Positions 22,301-33,700 of a stretch of 64,000 nt of DNA are shown here, piece after piece. Positions within the stretch are counted from its first letter, which is position 1. Each line of letters starts with the position of its first letter. Source of the DNA: Litoditis marina (Eukaryota > Nematoda > Chromadorea > Rhabditida > Rhabditidae); the NCBI GenBank assembly GCA_964036275.1, contig OZ038433.1, positions 12,672,446 through 12,736,445 on the forward strand, read 5' to 3'. The translations under genes and the position numbers were made by a program. Under the pieces are notes generated by a model. That model worked only from the letters and a program-made list of their open reading frames with translations. It was not told the DNA's origin and searched no databases.

Positions 22301-25300
22301 TTTTCATAGAAGCCAAGGCAAGTAAATGATAGTGTTAGCGCTTCTCAAAATAAGTCGATACAGTGTATGTTTCTCTATTTCGCTGTGTTTGTAGTTTGAT
22401 CTCTGCAGGAAAACAAGCCGGCTCTTCTGAACCAAACCATTTCCGAGTTGAAAGTTCTCCGCCAATCCCTTCGACGTCTTTTCTGCTATGACTGGGTCTG
22501 TGTGCCACTGGTATACACGCAGGTGAGGAAAATTTAGGTCACGCCCCTTTTGACCAACATTTTTTATTTTGTAGTTAGATGTATAGTTTGGTCTAAGCAA
22601 CAACGTGTCAACTTAGTAGTTTGTTCACTCGGCTTGGGTTGAAACAAACTAGTATTAAGCCTACTAGTGAGCAAACCAGCTTTCATTTTGATCCGTTGAT
22701 GTGTTTGTAGTCTGATCACATATTCAGATTAGTACCCTAAGGCTGACAGATCAAACTACAATTCAATTTAGGACCCGCCCCCACAATCTTTCCTCGTTTT
22801 CAGGTGGCAGCTTTGGCCACGTACGCCTTCTTCTTTTTCGCTCTGTTCGGAAGGTGAGAAATGAATCCTGGTTCTACATTTGTATTTACCGAGTTATTTT
22901 CTAACGTTTCACTAATATAAACTGTTCATTCAGATTACATCATATACAATAGGTACACAGATTCAGGCAGACATAGAATCGTTGTATTATTTCGAACCAC
23001 TTCGTTTTCTCCATCAGGTACATGAATGTTTCAATCTGTCTGAATCTCTAATCATCTTCTTCTAGAAAATCTCTCATCCCGTCTTTTTCTATGATCTTCT
23101 CCTTTCACATAATATCTCATCCCATCCTCTCTCTTTCTCTAATCCTCTTTTTCAGACAATCTCTCATCCTGTCTCTCTCTCTCTGTCTCTTTCTCTAACC
23201 CTCTCCTTCCAGACAATCTCTCATCCCTGACATGGAAAGTGGGAAGGAAATTGACCTGGTTGTACCGATATTCACCATTGTGCAGTTCATGTTTTTCATC
23301 GGATGGTTCAAGGTCAATTTTTCGGTTTATCAGAACTTCTAATATTCGAAACATGCGTTTGCAACAAAACACCCCACTATGAAACGATGGCTAACACAAT
23401 AGCTGAAAAAAACAACACTAAACATCGTCTATCTGGTTACCTCCTTCGAGAATTTCTCACACTGCAAACATGTTTCATCCAGCAAGACCTTACGGTAATA
23501 CAGGTGTATGTGGCCAATTCTATATGTAACCGGGTTTTTTGGTAACCTAACCGGATTTTGGTAACCCTTTATTCAGGTTACCTCACGAGTAACCGGTAGG
23601 TAACCGAAAACTGAAAACCGGTTACCGTACAAACTAACGGTAGAAACCACAATTTATGTTAGAAAAACAAGTAACCGGTTTTTCTCTTTAGGTTACCAAC
23701 CGGTTACCTACTGAGGTAACCCGAAAAAAAGGTTACCAAAAACCGGTTAGGTTACCAAAAAACCCGGTTTCATATAGAATTCACCGTTGTATGTAAAGCG
23801 AATACATATCGATTGATTTATAGGTAGGTCAGGACCTGATGCGACCATTTGGTTTGGACGATGACGACATTGAATTGAACTACATTCTCGACAGAAATAT
23901 CGCCACTTCATTCGCGATTGTCAACCAATTGCAGAACTCGGAACTACGTTAGTTTTCATGGAGCCATTATCGGAAAATTTGAACTACCCGTGTTATACTC
24001 TGTTTCACCAATCGATGTCCTTCTACAGTAATCCGTAAAATATTCAGAAGGCTATTTCTAATGATTAACTAATTATTCTGGTTTCAAAATTTCAGAGATT
24101 GTAGAAGTGAAGGTGCAGAAGACACTACCGAAACTTGGAGAAAATCTAAAAGCAACAACATTCTAAACTTTTCCATGGAAGTTTGAGCAGATTACTGTAG
24201 AGGGTTATAACTGGGTGGAACAAACTATACTTCTCCAAAAACCAATGCAGAACTGCATTATCTAGTTGGAGGTCACAGTTCCGTCCAACAATCAAATACA
24301 GGTGAATTCTATATCTAACCGAGGTTTTTAGTAACCTGACCCTTTTTTGGTATTTTTTAGGCTCAGTAGGTAACCGGATGGTAACCTAAAATGAAAAACC
24401 GGTTACCTGTTTTTCTAACGCAAAATGTGGTTTTTACCGTTGGTTTTACCGGTAACCGGATTTTAGTTTCAGGTTACTTCCAGGTTACCAACTAAGGTAA
24501 CCTGAAAAAAAGGTTATCAAAAAAGGGTTAGGTTACCTGAAAACCCGGTTAGTTGTAGAATTGGCCTCAAATACATCCACGAAAAATAGAAGAGGGTTGG
24601 TAGTATAATGTTCAGAACAACACAAATGGATTGTCTAGCCTATATGCATTTTTGTTCATACAAAACTTGTCCATTTGAAGAAAGAAAAACAATGTGAGCA
24701 ATGTGTACGTTTCCAATACTAAAACAAAACTCATTGTTTTGTCAAAACCACAGTTTTTTTTACCAAAAAATAATCTTACATTTACAATTTGTATTTGCAG
24801 CCGAGTTCGAGGAGGACAAATTCTGGAAGAGTCAACCGGAAAAGATAGGTCCCCTTCCCCATACCGTTCACAGCCAACAATTGCACGAACATCGCCCGAA
24901 ACTCCATTCCTATGTGCAATTGAGAGGGGAAGAGGGAGAGGAAACCGCCTCTTGTGCTACGATTAAGAAGACAAAGAGGTACGTATATGATACTTAATAT
25001 TTAATCAACAATGCTTTTGGTTAAAATTTTCAGTTTCACGCGACAGTTCCGCTAGTTACACGTTGTAATCTAGGAACTAGCGACGTGCAACTTGCGACGC
25101 TTTGCCTATGAGATTGCATAGTGAAATTCAAAAATCTATACTAATTAGTATAAAAAACGAGTGTAAAGAAAGTAAAGATTAGTTTTGGATAAATATGTAC
25201 AAGAAATATAAAAGAAGTCCAATAAAAATATTTTGAGGAAAACTCTAATCTCGCTCGGTTTAGAATTTCAAAAAAAGGATACCGAGTTTTTGGTTGTCGG

Positions 25301-26379
25301 AAGAAAACTTCTGACTGCGACTCACAATAATCTAGCTTATACTCCGTTGTTTTCAAGAGAAGCGAGATTAGAATTTTCCTCAAAATATTTTTATTGGACT
25401 TCTTTTATATTTCTTGTACATATTTATCCAAAACTAATCTTTACTTTCTTTACACTCGTTTTTTATACTAATTGAACTCTTTTTCTATGGTTACGAAGTA
25501 ACGGTCATTTTTGATAAAAAATAATATTTTTGAACAATAAGCTAAACAAGGAAAGTTATGTTTTTCTATTGGAGTTTTCAACCGTGCCGTAGTGCAGAAC
25601 GTTTGGTGTAGTTGTAACCTCGTTCAAGTGATAGCAAATTCTCCACTCTAGACTCCAGGCAGGAATCGAACCTTCGTTCGCCGTGCGTGAATAGAGCGTT
25701 TATCCAATCCGCCAATGAGACATGTGAATAGGAGTGAAAACCAAGCTGTACCCGCCTGTCATGAGTTCGTCATTGGAAAACGTCTTCCTACTACACGTTA
25801 AACTGTTCTTTCATTTTTATTTTCACGAAACCGGTCTATCCATGATTTTTTGCGAGACCATTTTTGGCTCTCTCACACGTAATATTCAAATTTCAGACAT
25901 ACCTGAAAAATACGTATACCTCAACTTTTTTAGAGCTTTTCAAAAATGTAAGTATTTTTTGAATAAGTTAATTTTGTGCGAAACTATGCCGAGATTTGAG
26001 GAGGCGGACACTTTTGTCGCCGGCGCCGCAGCCGCCGCCCCGCACGGAAGCCATTTTTGCGAGACGTTGGGCCCTCTAACTCCTCTGAATAAATTCTACT
26101 TGGAACGTGAATTTAGTATCTTGTAGACGTGTTGCCCTTCAGTGATTCATGCAAAAATCTAAGAAAATGGTCGACGTACTTTGAAGAAAATTGTAATAAT
26201 CTGTTTTGTATTGTCTGCAGACCTTTGAACAAAAACTAATCTGCGCAGCGCTCCGCGCTGCGCACGATATATCCTTTCCATTTGTATACGTTCTTCAATG
26301 TTTCAAGATGTTAGTGTGATTATGTTCTGGGGTTTCTTTCATTATCTTCTTTTCCATTTTCAGACATATCGACTGGTAA
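19362..26379 (+). CDS. Bestrophin B, tandem paralogue, 393 aa
   Basis: Eleven exons: 19362-19540, 19846-19944, 21186-21329, 21722-21827, 22099-22170, 22409-22522, 22804-22853, 23213-23312, 23824-23947, 24801-24978, 26364-26379. All are GT-AG with the same phases as bestrophin A; exon 6 is two codons shorter. The start [19 protein letters not shown], the neck [21 protein letters not shown] and the clasp [12 protein letters not shown] are intact, so an active channel is expected. Exon 9 differs from A at only about three of 124 bases while exon 10 and the introns have diverged, which suggests gene conversion. Exon 11 is homologous to A (TATCGACTGGTAA) and ends the protein in TKRHIDW. An alternative acceptor AAAATTTTCAG at 25033 would instead end the protein at 25055 with KSFTRQFR. 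A likely trans-splice AATTTTCAG lies just before the ATG. Confidence 0.9.
19690..19860 (+). repeat. Duplicated exon-2 acceptor in bestrophin B
   Basis: TTCTGTGTCAG|ACGTCGT occurs twice, with AG at 738-739 and at 844-845 of the 19 kb block, 106 bp apart. The preceding GAGATACG(C/G)ATGG...GTACTGTATT text is also repeated. Only the second copy continues into the bestrophin frame (TTCGAGGCTCTTTG). Confidence 0.8.
20003..20902 (-). mobile_element. tRNA-like TATAGT element (family T), copy 3, split by an insertion
   Basis: The two parts are 20003-20161 and 20863-20902. Joined, they give a normal family T unit, with GAGATATACAGTACC at the junction as in the intact copies. The intervening 701 bp is a separate element (20162-20862). 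Confidence 0.85.
20162..20862. mobile_element. 701-bp TAAGACGC element (family L) with TA target duplication
   Basis: Ends TAAGACGCTGCAATTTATAT and ATATATTGCAGCGTCTTA. Because it interrupts a repeat whose intact sequence is known from other copies, the TA duplication can be read directly. Both ends resemble those of the 4.3 kb element at 41718-46054. No transposase frame is present. Confidence 0.85.
23041..23230 (+). repeat. Reiterated exon-8 acceptors in bestrophin B
   Basis: The string (A)CAATCTCTCATCC(C/T) after a pyrimidine tract and an AG occurs near 23065 (CTTCTTCTAG), 23154 (CTCTTTTTCAG) and at the real exon start 23213 (CTCCTTCCAG). A degraded copy (AATATCTCATCCC) lies near 23110. 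Spacing is 45-90 bp. Confidence 0.8.
23511..23784. mobile_element. AACCGG palindromic element (family N), copy in bestrophin B intron 8
   Basis: Closely similar to the copy at 7077-7348, with ends AATTCTATATGTAACCGGG and CCGGTTTCATATAGAATT. The two copies sit in different introns (2 of A, 8 of B), so they are independent insertions and not part of the gene duplication. Confidence 0.85.
23994..24229. mobile_element. ATCGAT-type inverted-repeat element (family C), copy 4
   Basis: Ends TATACTCTGTTTCACCAATC and GTGGAACAAACTATA, inner arms TACAGTAATCC / GATTACTGTAGAGG. Lies in bestrophin B intron 9. Confidence 0.8.
24301..24565. mobile_element. AACCGG palindromic element (family N), diverged copy
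   Basis: Ends GGTGAATTCTATATCTAACC and AACCCGGTTAGTTGTAGAAT, with many GGTAACC/GGTTACC words between. It is in the same intron as a family C copy. Confidence 0.7.
25143..25473. repeat. Near-perfect 113-bp inverted repeat (fold-back) in bestrophin B intron 10
   Basis: Arm 25143-25255 is the reverse complement of arm 25361-25473 with one mismatch seen by eye, around a 105-bp spacer. The same peptide can be read from opposite strands of the two arms, which is why mirror-image open frames appear there. Neither is a gene. Confidence 0.9.
25640..25730 (-). repeat. tRNA-like sequence in bestrophin B intron 10
   Basis: The reverse complement contains a D-arm-like 'ggcggattggataaacgc' and a T-arm-like 'gaaggttcgattcctgcc'. 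No matched seven-base acceptor stem was found, so it is more likely a tRNA-derived repeat fragment than a working tRNA gene. Confidence 0.45.
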
Positions 26380-26875
26380 CAGCCGTTCTATTGCTGACAG
26401 CCTTTCATCTATCAAATGTTGATCCAGATTATATTAATCTTCAGATTAAGACGTTTCTAGGTTGTAATTGTAATGATATCAGTTCAATACTGATTCCTAT
26501 TATAGAATAGGATAATAGAATTGACAGAAAGTTGCATTTATTCTTCGTTTGTTTGTAAAAAAACGCATTTAAATGCTTCCTTCCTTGTATTTTGAGCATA
26601 ATATTTCAAAAGCATAAAAACTGTTTCTTCTTTTTCTGATAGATAAAATGTTCATATTGGTGATGTTTATATTTTCCGTGCAATATACCAGAAACTATAA
26701 TTACAAATCATTACAACTTTGTAAACTGGAAACTAACCTCCAACTGAAAACAGATATTTACGAAAAATTATGCAATGTTTACATACATAAATACAGATAT
26801 AAATTACTACCGCATGTAAGGCACTTCCACTTATTGTAGAAAACGAGAAACCGAAAATCTACTACATACCGTATA

Positions 26876-27151
26876 TTGTATAACTTGATCACAGTTCAGG
26901 GGTATCTTACAGAGAAAAAGATTGCAGTTTTAGTTCTTCTGATGAAAGCAAAAAAAGTGACTTTTTCCATACTTGACCATCTTATAACAGTACAACAACC
27001 ATTCAAAATCCAAAACAAACTTTCTTCGGGTAACTCCAAAAAATCGATATACATGTTCTACGAGAAGATTAATCGAGGGACGGTCAAGTATGAAGATTTG
27101 CATAAGGTAGAATGGAAAAGATCATTCGGGAGAAAAAGAGTTTTTTGGTGA
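26876..27151 (+). CDS. Open frame of 91 codons, unrecognised, doubtful
   Basis: It lies in the short convergent gap between bestrophin B and TBC1D22. The frame has mixed, non-repetitive composition (SIYMFYEKINRGTVKYEDLH near its end), and a possible donor AAG|GTAGAA follows that motif. An acceptor-like GTTCAG precedes GGTATCTTACAG. No family was recognised and no start context supports it. It could be a relic exon or chance. Confidence 0.2.
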   Translation: MYNLITVQGYLTEKKIAVLVLLMKAKKVTFSILDHLITVQQPFKIQNKLSSGNSKKSIYMFYEKINRGTVKYEDLHKVEWKRSFGRKRVFW

Positions 27152-27739
27152 CAAAAAGATAATAAAACTCTGAATTCTCCCGAATTTGGCACGGGAAACT
27201 TGAATCCGGTAACATTTCACCAGAAGTATCACAAAGTATAATAGTTGAATGGAAAATATACAATTTATGCAGCCCGAGTTGGAAACGCAATGTGTTGAAA
27301 ACACGAGAGAAGATACATATACAATGATGAATCATCTTGGAACCTGAAAGACCTTTTCAATTCATTCCCGCTTGGCTTTTTTCCTTTTTCGAACCATTTT
27401 CTTTTTCTGAGTTCATATTACACATTTACAGGTTTCGAGAGCTTTCAGACTTCGGCAGATTAGTCCAGCCAAACAAAAGTAATGTAGATATATGTGTGTT
27501 CATTAGAAAATAGCCATCGGAATCGGGTTTTTAAAAGAGTAGATCACGAAACTTCACTCAAAAACTCCATTTTCACAAAACTCAAATAAATGAATTCGAT
27601 TAACAAGTATTTGTATTGATTTAGTTAAAGAATTACACCGGCGTAAGTCGCTAATCATGTATTCTTCACTAAAAACGCGGGCGTAAAATAATGAACCCAA
27701 GAGGTGACGCGACGTCTGAGTGAAAATGACTATACCTCC

Positions 27740-30700
27740 TCAAGGACTGGCCGATTGGGGCAAATGTCTTCTGGCCCCATCGAAGACGCTCATCAGAGAG
27801 AAGGCGTCGGCCGTCAATTCACAGATCTCCCGGTCTCCCCACGACTGGGTCGGCAGGTTTTGCAGCAGGATCATGATGCCCTGAGGGAAAATTACTATTG
27901 TTTATATTTAGAAAGTACCATTTGTGATAATAGAGAAGACACTGTGAGCAGGAGAAGAGTTCATTATCTTGTAATTACCACAAAAGCGGATATACAGAAC
28001 TGCCGCATTGAAAAACTTTTTTGATGAGACGGGAGTATTCCCGCGTTAAAAAATGAAATCAAATGACAACCTTTCGTTATAGAAAATTCTGATCCATTAG
28101 AAAGCGTGCTTCATTCAAGCAAGATATGGAACGAACAAAACACTGTGATCATACGTAAAAAAGGTTCACATCGGGTCGAAAAAAGTGAGCATGAGCATCC
28201 CCGAGAAGTAAGCATATTTCATATAAAAACATAATTTTTTTCTTAAATTTTAACGAGAATCTAGAACATTACCCCAAAAAATGAGCATGCCCGATCAAAA
28301 TCGGGCAAACGTGAGCATCAATCAACATCAAAATGAGGGGGTAATTTACGTATGACTGTGATTCAACACTCAAACACCAACCTGGAAATCCTTCTCGGAC
28401 TGCAATTGGCGGGACCAAATACGAAGGAAAGCCGCACAGACGTAATTGTGGAACTGGCAGAAACCGTCATGCTCACTCTGGAAAGAATGAAATAAGGTAA
28501 GGATGATAGTCCACTGGATTGATTTTGAGGCAGATATGATTTCATAGTTCATATCATTTCATAGTTCATTCTGTTATGTGTGTTTCCTGTGGTTTCGACC
28601 AGAAAAAAGTGTATTTATCGATCAAACTACAAAAACTCGGTCTCCTTTTATACATCTAATACCCGCACGGCGTTCTCGCATACAGTAATTTTTGCGATTA
28701 AACTTGTATTGAGCTCCGTCCACAAAGTTTTCGTGGCGGGACACTGTATCCCACTGCAATTTGGAACGGTGCCAGCACTAATTCGCTGCGTATCGCGCTT
28801 ATTTTCACGCGAATCATTTGCGGAGCGTCGCAAATCGAGGACGCGAGTTCCTTATTTAATAAAGCTGTTCTTGAGAACGCCGTGCCCGCGCTGCGCTCCG
28901 CCGAAACTGGCTCCGTTCGGGTAATTGAAATTTAGACGGAAATTGTTCTCCTCTTCGGCGTAAAATTATCGCGTTTTTAAATTTTTCCTGACTATTCGAG
29001 GAATCGAGGATTCAGAAAACTTTACTGGGGAATTCCTCCAATTACCTACGTCGTAGAGTATATAAAACTGTCACGAAACCTTCTTCTTACAACTTCTAAG
29101 GATAAACAGTAGAAAGTTTACTCTTATTTGCAAGTTCCAAGCATTCAAAATACCTAATAATGAATGAATAAACATACCAGATAAGTATCCCATAGCCTAA
29201 TAGTAGCTCGTAGGGGGATTTCTCTCATCAACAGATTGTTCATCCAACGGAAGGCGAATTGCAGATATTCGATTCCATTCGACTCCAAGTGTTTGTGCAG
29301 CGGTCCTGTGAAAGTGGGATTACAGTGAACTCGATATATATAACCAGGTTCTGGTAATATTTTCAAGATTACCTCAGTAGGTAATCGGTTGGTTTGGTAA
29401 CAAAAAATGAAAACCGGGTACAAACATGAAATACAAATAATTGACAACTTTCCAGGGTTAATTGTAATCAATGCAATAAATACTTGTGGAAACGGCTCAA
29501 GTTGAGTTGGTAACATGTTTTTCGAAAGTATGACAGAGTACTTATAATAGTTTTAGTTAGAAAATGAACACATTAGCGATGATCAAGCGGGTTTTTTCGG
29601 GGAAAAAAAATCAAAGTATATAAAAACTAACGATCCACGCGACATAGAAGATGCTTCAACTGAAGGACTTTTCGCTGGATTCCCGGCTGGGCGAAGGTAT
29701 AATTATCCTGAAAAGAGACAACGATTAGTTAGATATATTCGAACTTGTTCGTTTTTGCAATAATATAACAATTTTGAGGCACACATATAACAAACTCGAA
29801 AAGCAGTTTCTTAGTGGATGTGGATTACTCCGGTCCTCCAGTCCCCCGGTGATTCTCTGGAGAAAAGCAAAGTTCAGCAAATTTAACAAAGAAACTACTA
29901 CACATCTTTAGAACAGTTAATATTACGTGCTGGTGGGTTGTCCGCAATCAAACTTGACAACCAAATTAGCGATATAATTGTCGATTTAACAAAGATTTAT
30001 GTACTTTGAATGTGGTTTGGTTTATGGAGACATGAAACATTGGAGAACGGTCAAGGAGCACCACTTGGAAATAATGCGATTTGATCAAATACATCCGGAA
30101 ACGTGGAGATTTGGATGAAAAAGTGAAAAAATTAATTGCTAACCTGAATAGAATCGAGCAGTGCACTGACACACCAGAAAGAGTCGGCCTCAACCAGTTC
30201 AATCTGTTCGCGCGGCAGTTGGGAGACGTCGAACGAACCCACCTGTAGATAAAAAGAAGATTAAAATAATTTAACCAAAAAGTTTAAATTAGTATAAGAA
30301 AAATTTATTTTCTTTCACTTTTTAACTATCAGTCTATTTTTCATTATAACATGTTTTTGAAACTCTTAGTTATTTAAAAACTCTACAAATTGAATAATTT
30401 TCACATATTGTTCTTCTATATGTAATATTTTAAAATATGAAAACTACAGCAAAGTCCAACATAATTCGAGCAAGGAAGACTAGAAAGGTCCAAGCGTCCA
30501 CCTACTACTCAAAAAAAGGTGAAGAAAACAGTTTTCAAACTGAATAAGGTTGAATTTCATAATGTTGAATATTCGTCCAGAACACCTGCACTATGAACAC
30601 CAATAAAAGAAAAAGAGGTGAAAATTGCATCTCAAACGATCTGAAACCGTACCTCTACGTCCTGCGGAATGAATTCTGACAGAAAAACCACGAAGAACGG

Positions 30701-33700
30701 AGTCACCAAGTCATTTATTCCCTGAAAAGCATAAAAATGTCCCAATTCACAGTTAATTCCGAAACAATTCAAGTATGACGGTTAATAGGGTCAAACTGTG
30801 CACGTTTTCAGACATAAATACAGAGAAAATTCCAGCGAAAAGCTGTGTATGTAAAAAAAAACCTGACCTCTATAACTTTCAGTCGAAATAGTAGAAAATA
30901 GGAAACTGGACTCTGCAGTCAACAAAAACAAATAATGAGACAAGCCTCAAATGTTACAACAAAATGATCAGAAAAGAAAATGAGCAATACCTGCACATAA
31001 CCACTGGCCGGATGCCTCGTTGCCCAGATATAAAGAACTCGTTCGAACATCTGAAATGAACTAAGAATGAACCTTTTCAGCTTTTCACTTTTGAACACCT
31101 CTACGCTCACACAATGATTTCACATTTCATTCTGCACTTTTCACATGTTTCCAATACCAGAGTGTTTTCCAACGGCAACTTGTATCTTGTATGTTGTGTG
31201 ATCGAATATAACTTTCGAAAGCAAACAGTAAATGTTGTGAATGAAAAATGAAAATACCTCCTGAACGAGTTTCTGTTGAAATAATGGAATAAGGGGACAC
31301 ATTCTGGGAATATCGATATGGATCTGAAAAACAGGGAGAAAATAATGACTTGACCTATAGCCTATAGGCATACACCGCCAAGGTAGGGTCTCTCAGGTTT
31401 CCTAAAATCTCGCGATACCCCCTTCACCCTTCTTTTTTGAGGCGCGAACTTCCGAAATCGTTCAAAACTGCAATTTTCATCAATTTTCGATTTATTTTTC
31501 AGTACTTTTGTATAAATTTCGCTGTTTTTTCAAATCGCGACCCCTACTTTTGATAAAAACTAGTTCACAACAATCCATCTTATAAGAGATCTTGGCGGTG
31601 TATGCCTATAGGTGATCTGGTGAATATTTTCAAGTTGAAAAAAATAGACACCAGCAAAATGCTGCGTAAAGAAAGCGTCATTTGGTAGTTCTATTCCACC
31701 CCATTTTCTATTTAAAAGAGAATTAAACTATACATGTTCCTCCACATATTTCAATACCAGAATGGTTACCTGCATACAGCGTATACCAGCTGTAAAGTTT
31801 TCGGAATGGCCAGAAAAATCGAATCAGTAAAACTATAACTTGTGTATTTTGGACGGGCAAATCATGTTTTTTTTTTCAGTTTTCACGAGTTTAAAATGAA
31901 ATGTGGACTACTTTTTGTGACATTGCCATATACTGGTGTATGGAAACTCCGGTTACCTGTCTGAATGTTTCTGCGTTCTGATCCTCGAACCTCAAATGGA
32001 AGTATTGTTCCACGTAATGCCAATACTCTTCCCGTTTTCGCTCCATCGTCACTTCTCGACGATCCACGTTGGTGGGCAGGTAACCCTGAAAACAATCACA
32101 TATTCGTGGCAGCTGAACCTAAAAATCGGACATTTAGAGAACGATAACCCTAAACATCACACATTTGTATAGAAAATAAGCCTAAAAGTCACACATTTGT
32201 TGGCAAATAACCCTAGACATTACACATTTGCGGAATAAAAATCACACATTTGTGGGGAGATTGCCCTTGAAAGAAATCGATAAGTTATCCATCCATTTTA
32301 CATTTAGAGCGATTTACATCGTAGCCCAATTGACTTTGAAATACGAGTTTACGTTTCCAGAATTCAATGGCGTGTTATATTTATCAGAATACAATTCATT
32401 CCTGGTCCGACCCCGAATTATAATTTAAAAACTGAAAATTCAAAAATGTCGCATGAGGAGTAGGTCACGTGTGAGAATGTGAAAAAGATGTACACGGGCC
32501 CATTTCTCGCAACTTGATAATTGCAGCCCGTCCAGATAAGCAGAAATTTCATTAGCTCTCTATTTTCCATATTTTCATAATCGGGACCATATGTGGGATG
32601 ATCCTGGACCTGGTTACGGGTCTCAAGAGTTAATGATCCCTCCTGCGGAAAAACACGAAAAGTTATGGGTCCCTACCCAATTCAATGGAGCCACAAAGAC
32701 AAAAACGGGTATTCTGTTAAATAGTTATAGGTCCCCTCTCGTCCAGTCTGGCAAATAGTTAAGGGTCCCCCGGACAGCTGACCGTGGCATCCCACCTATG
32801 ATCGGGACGGGATTTAGGAATAAGAAAACAACTGAAAACATACGGAAAGTAGTCTCCAGGCCTGTGGTCGTAACTTGTGCGGAATACCCATCCAACAATC
32901 TTCCCTGAAACACAAAACAGTTGTAAAATTCTTTAAAAATGTTCAAAATATTACGATCGAGCACCAAACTTCGATATATATTCACAATAATAACAAAACA
33001 AATGCCACGAGACAACATGAAACTATTCCCCTAACGGCTAGCAGAAAATCTATATTTGCTGCTTAAAGGGGGGCAGAAAGGAAAGTTCATATAGAAGAGC
33101 TGCTTGATATAATAAACTGATATATAACTTTTTTACTCAAACTAACGAACCCAATTTGCATACGGTTCACATGTTTTAGTGTGTTTTGGGACGCGCAACG
33201 TTATGTTCAGGTACCCCGGGGTACCTAAACTAGCTTTCCATTCTGTCCTCCTTTAACAATAAACATACAAAGCAGATAAAACTTTAAAACAGCAATAATA
33301 TAACGTCTGCGATTATGCTAACCTCAATTTGTCCATGTCAATATCGGTTGGTGGAGACGTTCTTCCGGACGATTTTCCATTGGAAAAAAGACGTCTGAGA
33401 CGGTCGAAACGAGTCTGGTCGTGGTTTCCGCCTGAAAGTGAAACTTCGAGGAAAATATAACTAAAACATAAAAATAGGTCTCCCACTTTGCATCCTTGGT
33501 CCAAAAACAACGAAATTTACGTCTCTTTATGTGTGCAGCAAAACGGAAATAAGCAACAGCTTTACAAAACAATGATCATACGTTATATCTCAGCGCCTCA
33601 GTCTTTACCGGTTTACATACAATTTGAATTCAAAACATCCAATGGTAGCGAAAAACAAAATACTAACCGTGAGGCGGTGCACTGGCCGGTGGTCCGCCGG

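Noticed and set aside
25141..25475. Two frames with the same C-terminal peptide on opposite strands
   Set aside because: This is the near-perfect inverted repeat read from both arms, not two genes.
25640..25730. Working tRNA gene
   Set aside because: T-arm and A-box text are present but no matched acceptor stem could be drawn. The same objection holds for 38470-38560 and 59455-59530.
25734..26126. 130-codon open frame inside bestrophin B intron 10
   Set aside because: It spans repeated 'gcgaga/gcgaaac' motifs and an alanine-coding GC-rich patch. No family similarity, and it lies between coding exons on the same strand.
32100..32260. CRISPR-like array in the 35-40 bp tandem repeat
   Set aside because: The units are degenerate with no distinct spacers, and the context is an intron of a eukaryotic gene.
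32500..32650. Extra TBC1D22 exon
   Set aside because: A minus-strand stretch is open for a while, but exons 32904-32844 and 32085-31957 already join in phase and match the family without a gap.
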